DNA of 31,378 bases from a virus. The notes below the pieces were generated by a model. That model saw nothing but the letters and a program-made list of their open reading frames with translations, was not told the origin of the DNA and ran no database searches. Positions 21,333-28,910 of the stretch are shown one piece after another. The stretch is taken from positions 1-31,378 of IMG/VR virus record IMGVR_UViG_3300013006_000092; one strand, written 5' to 3'. A program made the position numbers and the translations under genes. The first letter of the stretch is position 1; each line of letters begins with the position of its first letter.

Positions 21333-24300
21333 ATGGTGTTCGATATTAAAGGCGCGCAAGCAGCCGGATACACCCCTGCCGAAATTGCGGATTTTTTAGC
21401 CGGCCAAAAAAACTTTGATGTTGCTGGCGCTAGAAAAAATGGATATTCAGATATGGAGATTTCTGAATTCCTATCCACAATGGGGGCGGCTGAGCCTACG
21501 GCCACAGCTACAGCTACATCTAAACCACAGGGTCCCCCCGTTTCAGAACAAGAACGCGCTCGCTTATCGTCAATGTATGAAGCGGCTACACCAGAACAAC
21601 GACAAAAGATGTTGGATAGGACTGACTACATTGGGCAGTTCGCTAATTTTCTTGATGAGCAATACAAAGCAAAAGACGCAGAAATTGCTAAGTTAGGTAC
21701 GGCAGTTAAAAAAGAATATCAAATTACTGACCCCCGCAGAGAAGCTAGAATTAAAGAAGCTATGCGGCAGGGTGCCGATTTGAAAACTGCGGAAAACCTT
21801 GCTGGTCAAGCAGCTATTGAGGGGTTACCCCCAGAACAACCCGTTGCACAGGCAAAGCCGTCTGATTTTGACTTTGATTTAAAAGCCCAATACAAAGATG
21901 CTCCAGCATTAGTCCGCGGTGCAGTTAAAGGATATTACGGATATAAACAAGGTGTGCTTGGTTTGGAGCAAGCCGCAGCCGATTTAATTGGTGCGGACGA
22001 GTTTTCTGAATCTTTGCGGCGTAACGCCAAACAAGCTATGGAGACCCAAGAAATTATTGGGGAAGCCCCTGCCACATCTGTTGCCCGTAATTTTGAAGGT
22101 GCGGTATCCAGTATTGCACAAAATATTCCAACATTACTTTTAGGTGCTGTAACGGGTGGGGAGTCTCTTGTTTTGGGAAGCATGATGGCCCAAAGCTTCG
22201 GCCAAGAATATACCTACGGTAGAGATAAAGGTCTTGATAAAACAGACGCTGCTGCGCGCGGTGCTTTGTTTGCAATTGCTGACGGCGTTGGAGAAAGGTT
22301 AGGTTTGCCTAATTTTATGAAGAACCTTAAAGGTTCCTTGGCAAACAAAAGTTTTAACGAAGCCACCGATGCAATTTCTGAATACATTCTTAAGCAAATT
22401 CCCGGTGAAGAACTTACGACTGGGCTTCAGTTCCTTACGGACAAATACCCAAACTTTGGGCTTAATCCCAAAGCTACATTTTCAGATTATCTTTCTCAAG
22501 CTACAGATACTTTAGTCCAGACAATTATGCAGGGCGGCATGATGTTGGGTGGGGTTAAAGCCACTCAGCTCGCAACAACTGGCCAGCTTAAAGAATCCGG
22601 TGCCGCAGAAGCGGCTAGGGCAGAAGGGGCTAAGGAACAAGCTCTTCGTAAATGGGAAGAACAGGGATTTACACGGCCTAAGTTTGCTGAACAAACGCAA
22701 CGCCAAGAACCGTTTGTTGGTGAGGAACCGCCGCCAGCACCCAAAGCTGCTGCAAAACCCGCCGCTAAGCCAGTAGAACCAGCCGCTCCTGAAGATGAGA
22801 TTCTTACACCGCAGACTATTGACTACGCAAAGATTGATGCTGACCTGCGGAAGAAAGGTTTATTACCTACCGAAGAATCGTCTGAAGATTTGGATGAGGA
22901 TGAGATTAATGAACGGCTTAGACTCTCTGCAGAACTGGAAAGCAAGCAGGAAGAAATAGACCCAGAAACGGGACTGCCGGTTTACACTCCAGCCCCGCGC
23001 GTCCGCAAGTTGGGCAAAACTCGTACTGAGTCTGAGCAGGCTAAGCTTGAACTTACCCAAGCAAAACGAAACCTTAGCAAGTTTGAAGCGGAAGTTCGTG
23101 GCGTAGAAAGCTTGTTAGGAGAGGCTGACCCTACAAATGTTGAACGCGTTCAAGAGCTTAGAAATACTGTAGCCCAAGCCCAGCAACGATACGACGCCGT
23201 TGAAGAAAAAAACAAGGCTAAGCAAGAACAACAAGCTGCTGCTGAAGGTAAATCACCGCCGCCTGTTGAGCCAGTTGGCCCGTCAAATGACAAGCTTCTC
23301 GAAGACTTAGGCAAGTTAAAAGATGACCTATTAACTTCGTCCGGCAAACCGCCCATGCCGAATACTCCGGCACGGAAAAAATACGATGAAGTCCAAAGTG
23401 CTTACGACGAAATAGAACAACGCAAAGCGCAAAACGAAGAAATTTCAGCGAAGCCCGGTGCAGACGTTGTTCGTTTAACAAAACTGCTGGGGCCTAAATT
23501 ATATGGCTCGTTAGAGAATCTACCTAAAGTTACAGTTAAAGAACTGTTTCAGAATTCGTTTGATGGTATTAAACCTCTTCTGGAATCGGGCGCCATTTCC
23601 GAAGGAAAAATTAATATTGGTGTGAATGAAGGAAATAGAACCATTGAAATGGTTGATAACGGCACGGGTATGGCGCCAAACATACTTGCCACTAAGTTTT
23701 TAGAAATTGCCGGTACTCAAAAAGAAACCGAAAGTGCGTCCGGTGGTTTGGGTATTGCGAAGATGCAGTTTTTATTTGGCAATAAAAATATTAAAGTCAT
23801 TACTGTCCGTGATGGAAAAATAAGCACGCTAGAGACTACTGGGCCTGATTTAGAAAAAGCGCTTAGCAATCCGGATGTTGCTCCCAAAATTACGGTTGAA
23901 CCGTGGGATGAAGCTGTAGCTAAAAACGAACAACTACAAAATTTATTTCCAGACAATTCTGGCACGTATGTAAAAATTGGGGTTCCGGAAACATTTCATA
24001 ATCCTGATACCGGTAAGGATGAGCCTATAGAACTTGATAATTGGGCGCATAGTTACCCCTCCCTGCGCACTAGCCCGTTATTTAGAAATGTTGATGTTAA
24101 TTTTCATACACTGCGCGATAAAGCTACTCTTTTTGGTGCTTTAACTGACCCCTCTAATAATTATTCATACTCAGAATCAATACCAGTAGGCAAGAACTTC
24201 CCTATTGATGAGCATTCACCCCTTACTACAGTTAAATTTGGTTGGGGTGACGCGGTTATGTATGTAACGCGAGAGCCGGAACAATATGAATGGAACCAAA

Positions 24301-27300
24301 GTAGAGTACATGTTTTATCTAATGGTATCTATCAATTTACACAAAAAATAGACAAAGGCCCTAAATATAATTTTTATCTTGACGTTCACCCTAAAGTTAG
24401 GGCAGAGGACCCCGGTTACCCATTTGACCTAAATCGTCAACGATTTTCTCCGGCGGTTGCTGGTGATTTTGATAAAATTTTTAATTATGTAAAACAGCTA
24501 TACGACGTTTCAGACCTTCAAAATAACACTACAAATTACGGCACGGTTAGATATTTAGAACCTTCTGGGCCAACCCAGCCGGAAACACTTTCGCCCCCAT
24601 TACCTGCTATGGAAGTACCCACGAATTTACTTCGTCCGGGCGACTCAATGGCTGTAATAAACGGTAAGTTGGAAATTAATGGGCGCCCAGTACCTGAAAT
24701 AACCAGCGCGGAAGCGTCTAGTTTTAAGATTGACTTAAATACGCTAGTTATTCCACAGGACCAACTTCGTACTGATGCGCCGATTCTTAACGATAATCTT
24801 TTAATTAAAGACAAACAAATTCCGTTTACTGAACTGATGGAATCTGAGTTTGGCCCTAGGTTTTATGACTATATGCGGGAATTGGGCGAAGCTTTTATGG
24901 AGCTTCGTGATGTAGTAGCTAAAGAAATGGGGTACGATAAATACAATTCTTATAAAGAAGTATCACTTGATAAAGAAGTGATAGGCATTAGTTTTGATAT
25001 AGAGTATCGTGGTGTCAGTACAAGAGTGCCTTTTTGGGGTATGTATTTAAACCCCGCCGCTGTTTCGTATGGGAATAAACTTTTTAGTGCCAGCGTTTCA
25101 CCGGAACGAGCAGCTTCTGCTATGTTTGGTACTATGGTCCATGAACTTGCGCACCATGAAGTACGTAGCCATAATGAAGAATTTCCCGCAGAAATGCAAA
25201 AGATTTCTGCATTTTTAGCCGTTCCCAACAATACAGATTTTGATTTAGAGGCATTTCTTAAAAATTTGAGAGAGCTTGTTGCGCTTAATTCTGACATTCA
25301 GTCAGAAATGGAACGAGTGTTTAATGAAGGAGTAAGTAATGACAATTTATCCCCTATTGGAAATCGCCTCAAAGAAGCTGGCTCCTACCAAACCACAGCT
25401 AGAGGCCCTGCTTCAGACTTGGGAAGTGATGGGTATACAGCAAGGAGCTACGAAAAACTACCTGAAGGACCTGCGGAAGGCGAGGGAAGTACTGGCAAAC
25501 AGCCGGGACGTAAGCGAGTTCCTAAGCAAGCTAAAGTAACTCCTCCCGAACCATATCAAGCCTCCTCCAGAAGTGGCCGTGGATTCTTCTCGCGTATATC
25601 TAAGAACTACACACAGTATCCGAAATGGAATGATGTAAGGCGGGAAGTATCTGCCCTCCTTCGTACTGCCCCCAGTAAAACTCGCCGTGCGGTTCTTGGT
25701 GCCCTGCCTAACTATCAGGTGATTGACCTTGCCGGTATGGAGTTTGATGTACTTGATGTGGAAAAAGGTAGACGTGGGTTCCGTACAAAGCTGCCACAGT
25801 TTGATGTACTTACCGCTAAGATTGGCGAGCTTGAAGCGCTGCGCAAGCGTATCGAAACCTCCGGGGCTAAAATTCTAGAGCGCAGTAAGTTGATGTATGC
25901 AAACAAACAGTTTGCTGAAGCCGTAGCGCTCGAAGAAAAAATTGAGTTGGAAGCCACCGCGTCAGAAGTTGACCCAGATACGGATACTTCAAATGCCTAT
26001 CTAAATGGTCTTTGGGGTAAGTTAGGCAGATTGCCCGGTGGCGAACAGGCAAAGCAAATTTACCGCGACCGCCTCAAGTTCTATAAGGTTATGTTTAATA
26101 ACGTCCGTACGTACATGGAAGGTGAAATGTATCGTACCTACCGGATGGCGGGTGAATCAGAAACGGCAGCAAAAACAAAAGCTAGAAGTTACGTAGAAAA
26201 GATTATGCCCGTAATTAAAGGGCCGTATTTCCACATGTTCCGCGTGGGTCAGTTTTGGTATCAGTACAACTTGCCTGATGTTGGTAAGGGCTTTGAGATG
26301 TTTGAGAGCGAGGCTGAGCGCAACGCTGAACTGGATATTGCCAAGGATGCCTATAGGGAAAAACTTAAAGAACAGGGTGTGAAAGAAAGCGAGATTGAAG
26401 CTAAGGTTGACGAAGCTTTCTTTGATGCTGGCAATGGGTTTAGCGAAGTATTTAATGACGCGATTGGTATGAAGATTGCGATGGACCGCGTCAAGGATAT
26501 TGTCAGTAATAGTATTGATAAACAGTTAGAAAAGGTAAGCGCCAATCCGGATGCCGAAGCAGATGAGGCTCTGAACAAAGCTAAGACCGCTATTACTAAC
26601 GAGCTTCAACAATTAATCCTGCAGCTTGCGCCTACTGGTAGCCTTCGTAAGATGTTTGCCCGTCGTAAGTTACGCGCCGGTGCCAACCCAGATATGCAGC
26701 GGTCTTTTGCGGATTCGGTGCTGAAGGTGTCTAACTTCTTCCCGAAGGTTGTATACGCAAAAGATATGTACGCAGCCCTGCGTTCGGCTAGAGAGTACGT
26801 AAAGTCGTCAACTTCCTCGGCAGAAGAGAAGGCTGTTGCTAAGGACTACATCAAGGAAATGGAGCTTAGGACGGACCAAGTTATGTCGCCGCCAAATCGT
26901 CCGCTTCCGGTACGGTTGTTTCAAACTCTTAATTTCTATCAGTATCTATCGTCTGTTGCTTCTTCAGTGTTTAACTTTGTAGGCGGCAATATACAAGCCG
27001 CATCTATCTTGTTTGGTGAGTATCCGGTATTAGGTATTCCCAAACTTATTCAATATAATTTTAAGCATCGTGCGGCTGTAGCAAAACAAGCACCGAACGG
27101 GTTGTTTTCTATTGGTATCGAATTTAACAAGAAACTAGACCCTGACATTAAAAAAGCTAGAGACCGCATGGTTGCGGAAAACGTGTTCAACGTATCCCAG
27201 ATGTACGATGTGGCCACAACTGCTAATACTCCCAGCGACAAACAACAAGGGATTATCACAACTGGATTAAACGCAATTGCTGTTCCGTTCCATTTAAGTG

Positions 27301-28637
27301 AGCGACTCATGCGTGAGTCCGGTGCCTTAGCTCACTTTGACTTGTCGCATGAAAAATATCTGGACAAGAAAAACGCGGACGGGTCCAAAACGTTTGATGA
27401 AGAAGAAGCATTTGAACGCGCATATCAAGACGCCGTTAATTTTACCCGCCGTGCTTTTGGTGAACCTTCGACTCTGCAACGTGGTCGCTATTTTAAAGAC
27501 TGGCGCGCCCTGCCCCTTCAGTTTAAGAGCTTTGTAGTACAACAGACCATATTCCAATATCAACTACTCACAAAGTCGTTAAACCTCTCTGCCAAAAAAG
27601 AACGTGCGCGTATTGTAAAAGACCTCGGTGAAGACGCCGCTAAAGAATTTGATAAACAATCCGCTGAGATGCGTTGGCAGGCTATTCGTACTCTTTCTGC
27701 GATTGTTCTTCTGTCCTACGCCTTTACTGGATTGAAAGGCACGCCGTTCTGGTGGCTTATCTCCAAGATGATTGGGCTTATCCACGCGTTGTATTCAGAT
27801 AATGACGAAGAAGTGCCATTTGACGCGGATAACTTCCTGATGAATTGGCTAGAAGAACATGTGCCTGAGCTTGGTGGGGCTACGATTGGCCGTGGCTGGG
27901 TAGCCGAAAAGCTAAATATCGCCACTGAAGGTAGGCTTGTTTATGACATCCCGTCATTGTGGGTATCTGAAGAAGGCGGCTCCGCCGCAAAAACCAACGT
28001 AGATGCAGTTAAGAATTTTATGCTGGGTATGTTGGGTCCCACTGCTAGCTACTTTCAAGACTGGGCCGCAGCTATTGATTTGTGGAGTCAGGGTAAATAC
28101 GAACGCGGTATAGAGATAGTTCTTCCTGCCGGTGTTCGTTCTTTGATGGTAGCTATCCGCGTTGCAAACGAAGGTGAAAAGACTAGGTCTGGCAAACAGC
28201 TTATTTCCAAGGATGAAGTTACCGAGGCAGATATTCTTTACAAAGCTTTTGGGTTTGAGCCTGAAGATTGGAAACGCAAAAAGTCTACAATCTTTGAGAT
28301 AAAGTCTAAAGATATTGCTATTCGTGACCGCCGCCAAGAAATCCTTGACCAAGCATGGATGGCCTATCAAGAAACTGACCCAGAAATCAAAAAAGAATTA
28401 ATGGATAAGGTTTTTAAACGCAAGGCTGACTTCAACGCGTTGTATGGTAGTTCACCTGCATATCGTCTACCCAACGATGCTATCCGGAAGACAATTAAAT
28501 CTAGAGCCAAACAGCAAGCAATAGCTCAACGTCAAGGCGGCATTAATGTGGACCGCAAAGCATACCCGATGTTGGAAGGAATGGGTAAGTACGGAAGATT
28601 CCCGTCCGAGTTGGGCGAGGAAGAAGACGAAGACTAA
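21333..28637 (+). CDS. Giant multidomain ejection/polyvalent-type protein with GHKL ATPase and HExxH metallopeptidase
   Basis: A 2434-residue protein with modules in this order. Residues 3-49 hold a duplicated FDxxGAxxxGYxxxEIxxFL motif. Residues about 190-420 are an Ala/Gly-rich hydrophobic region, followed by an acidic/Pro-rich linker to about 690. A GHKL ATPase (Hsp90 fold) follows: E737-LFQN741-SFD744, D775NGTG779, G804GLG807. A zincin-like peptidase comes next: H1270ELAH1274, with H1280 in RSHNEEF as possible third ligand. A linker runs from about 1330 to 1410. The C-terminal 1000 residues contain coiled-coil and membrane-like segments (YQYLSSVASSVFNFVGGN; LSAIVLLSYAFTGLKGT) and resemble large phage ejection and polyvalent proteins. 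AGGAAG precedes the ATG. It is the last gene of the + operon. Delivery into the host cell is inferred, not shown. Confidence 0.75.
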   Translation: MVFDIKGAQAAGYTPAEIADFLAGQKNFDVAGARKNGYSDMEISEFLSTMGAAEPTATATATSKPQGPPVSEQERARLSSMYEAATPEQRQKMLDRTDYIGQFANFLDEQYKAKDAEIAKLGTAVKKEYQITDPRREARIKEAMRQGADLKTAENLAGQAAIEGLPPEQPVAQAKPSDFDFDLKAQYKDAPALVRGAVKGYYGYKQGVLGLEQAAADLIGADEFSESLRRNAKQAMETQEIIGEAPATSVARNFEGAVSSIAQNIPTLLLGAVTGGESLVLGSMMAQSFGQEYTYGRDKGLDKTDAAARGALFAIADGVGERLGLPNFMKNLKGSLANKSFNEATDAISEYILKQIPGEELTTGLQFLTDKYPNFGLNPKATFSDYLSQATDTLVQTIMQGGMMLGGVKATQLATTGQLKESGAAEAARAEGAKEQALRKWEEQGFTRPKFAEQTQRQEPFVGEEPPPAPKAAAKPAAKPVEPAAPEDEILTPQTIDYAKIDADLRKKGLLPTEESSEDLDEDEINERLRLSAELESKQEEIDPETGLPVYTPAPRVRKLGKTRTESEQAKLELTQAKRNLSKFEAEVRGVESLLGEADPTNVERVQELRNTVAQAQQRYDAVEEKNKAKQEQQAAAEGKSPPPVEPVGPSNDKLLEDLGKLKDDLLTSSGKPPMPNTPARKKYDEVQSAYDEIEQRKAQNEEISAKPGADVVRLTKLLGPKLYGSLENLPKVTVKELFQNSFDGIKPLLESGAISEGKINIGVNEGNRTIEMVDNGTGMAPNILATKFLEIAGTQKETESASGGLGIAKMQFLFGNKNIKVITVRDGKISTLETTGPDLEKALSNPDVAPKITVEPWDEAVAKNEQLQNLFPDNSGTYVKIGVPETFHNPDTGKDEPIELDNWAHSYPSLRTSPLFRNVDVNFHTLRDKATLFGALTDPSNNYSYSESIPVGKNFPIDEHSPLTTVKFGWGDAVMYVTREPEQYEWNQSRVHVLSNGIYQFTQKIDKGPKYNFYLDVHPKVRAEDPGYPFDLNRQRFSPAVAGDFDKIFNYVKQLYDVSDLQNNTTNYGTVRYLEPSGPTQPETLSPPLPAMEVPTNLLRPGDSMAVINGKLEINGRPVPEITSAEASSFKIDLNTLVIPQDQLRTDAPILNDNLLIKDKQIPFTELMESEFGPRFYDYMRELGEAFMELRDVVAKEMGYDKYNSYKEVSLDKEVIGISFDIEYRGVSTRVPFWGMYLNPAAVSYGNKLFSASVSPERAASAMFGTMVHELAHHEVRSHNEEFPAEMQKISAFLAVPNNTDFDLEAFLKNLRELVALNSDIQSEMERVFNEGVSNDNLSPIGNRLKEAGSYQTTARGPASDLGSDGYTARSYEKLPEGPAEGEGSTGKQPGRKRVPKQAKVTPPEPYQASSRSGRGFFSRISKNYTQYPKWNDVRREVSALLRTAPSKTRRAVLGALPNYQVIDLAGMEFDVLDVEKGRRGFRTKLPQFDVLTAKIGELEALRKRIETSGAKILERSKLMYANKQFAEAVALEEKIELEATASEVDPDTDTSNAYLNGLWGKLGRLPGGEQAKQIYRDRLKFYKVMFNNVRTYMEGEMYRTYRMAGESETAAKTKARSYVEKIMPVIKGPYFHMFRVGQFWYQYNLPDVGKGFEMFESEAERNAELDIAKDAYREKLKEQGVKESEIEAKVDEAFFDAGNGFSEVFNDAIGMKIAMDRVKDIVSNSIDKQLEKVSANPDAEADEALNKAKTAITNELQQLILQLAPTGSLRKMFARRKLRAGANPDMQRSFADSVLKVSNFFPKVVYAKDMYAALRSAREYVKSSTSSAEEKAVAKDYIKEMELRTDQVMSPPNRPLPVRLFQTLNFYQYLSSVASSVFNFVGGNIQAASILFGEYPVLGIPKLIQYNFKHRAAVAKQAPNGLFSIGIEFNKKLDPDIKKARDRMVAENVFNVSQMYDVATTANTPSDKQQGIITTGLNAIAVPFHLSERLMRESGALAHFDLSHEKYLDKKNADGSKTFDEEEAFERAYQDAVNFTRRAFGEPSTLQRGRYFKDWRALPLQFKSFVVQQTIFQYQLLTKSLNLSAKKERARIVKDLGEDAAKEFDKQSAEMRWQAIRTLSAIVLLSYAFTGLKGTPFWWLISKMIGLIHALYSDNDEEVPFDADNFLMNWLEEHVPELGGATIGRGWVAEKLNIATEGRLVYDIPSLWVSEEGGSAAKTNVDAVKNFMLGMLGPTASYFQDWAAAIDLWSQGKYERGIEIVLPAGVRSLMVAIRVANEGEKTRSGKQLISKDEVTEADILYKAFGFEPEDWKRKKSTIFEIKSKDIAIRDRRQEILDQAWMAYQETDPEIKKELMDKVFKRKADFNALYGSSPAYRLPNDAIRKTIKSRAKQQAIAQRQGGINVDRKAYPMLEGMGKYGRFPSELGEEEDED
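25327..25332 (+). promoter_or_regulatory. Consensus Shine-Dalgarno (AAGGAG) internal to the giant gene
   Basis: AAGGAG followed by six bases and an ATG (25339) out of frame with the giant protein. It matches the strong sites used by true genes elsewhere in this window (for example TTAAGGAG before 3259, 4067 and 5355), which is the main argument for translation of the nested ORF. Confidence 0.5.
25339..25539 (+). CDS. Candidate overprinted small gene inside the giant gene (66 aa)
   Basis: A 66-codon frame in a different phase from the giant ORF, starting ATG 25339 and stopping TAA 25537-25539. A perfect AAGGAG (25327-25332) sits six bases before the ATG. The product has an ordinary globular, helix-rich composition (KPQLEALLQTWEVMGI, TKNYLKDLRKAREVLANS, FLSKLK) with CTG, CAG, GAG and AAG-rich codons. 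The host frame here encodes a low-complexity Gly/Pro/Glu/Lys linker, which is what is expected when one frame is constrained by another. No homologue is recognised. A chance ORF, or a legacy of a gene fusion, remains possible. Confidence 0.45.
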   Translation: MTIYPLLEIASKKLAPTKPQLEALLQTWEVMGIQQGATKNYLKDLRKAREVLANSRDVSEFLSKLK

Positions 28638-28638
28638 G

Positions 28639-28663
28639 AAAAAGCCCCGCATTGCGCGGGGCT
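28639..28663 (-). terminator. Intrinsic terminator for minus-strand transcript
   Basis: An 8-bp perfect GC-rich stem, agccccgc (28643-28650) and gcggggct (28656-28663), with loop attgc. Read on the − strand, the hairpin is followed by TTTTT (complement of 28639-28643). On the + strand it is followed by aaaaa, with no U-tract. It therefore suits termination of the primase operon, just past the 28731-28910 gene. It could also weakly hinder + strand transcripts. Confidence 0.8.
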
Positions 28664-28678
28664 AAAAATCCAAAGAGA

Positions 28679-28693
28679 CACCCATTGCGGGTG
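28679..28693. other. Short hairpin CACCC-ATTGC-GGGTG
   Basis: Perfect 5-bp stem with the same ATTGC loop as the adjacent terminator, 15 bp away. There is no adjacent T-tract, so it is not a terminator alone. It may be a diverged partial duplicate or an RNA 3'-end structure. Confidence 0.4.
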
Positions 28694-28730
28694 CGGGCAG
28701 TATACAACACTTTTTAATTAGTGCAAGACT

Positions 28731-28910
28731 TTACTCCATCCGCCATACGCGGACCCCCCGCACTCCGTCTTCAACTACCGCCTGCATAGTTACCTTGTAG
28801 CCTAAACGCTTACAAGCTTTTTTGACTTGGCGTTTTGCTTCTAATACATCGAGGCAAGGGACAAAGAACGAAGAATACGGGTGGAACTTAGCCCAATCAA
28901 TCTCAAACAT
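28731..28910 (-). CDS. Small hypothetical protein downstream of primase-helicase
   Basis: A protein of 59 residues if started at ATG 28910 (MFEIDWAKFHPYSSFFVPCL...). Upstream in-frame starts are ATG 28928 and GTG 28937. I prefer 28910 because it gives the smallest overlap with the primase stop (an 8-bp ATGTTTGA overlap) and the sequence reads as a complete beginning. None of the starts has a strong ribosome site, so coupling to the primase is likely. The product is basic with aromatic residues and a final GVRGVRVWRME strand; a small nucleic-acid or cofactor-binding fold is conceivable but no function is known. The terminator lies 68 bp beyond its stop. Confidence 0.6.
   Translation of the reverse strand: MFEIDWAKFHPYSSFFVPCLDVLEAKRQVKKACKRLGYKVTMQAVVEDGVRGVRVWRME

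Larger units (their letters stand above)
28638..28730. other. Convergent intergenic region
   Basis: 93 bp between the ends of the + strand late operon and the − strand replication module, the longest non-coding stretch in the window. It contains two short hairpins that share the loop ATTGC (28643-28663 and 28679-28693). An AT-rich stretch (tatacaacactttttaatta) follows. No ORF is seen. Confidence 0.8.
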
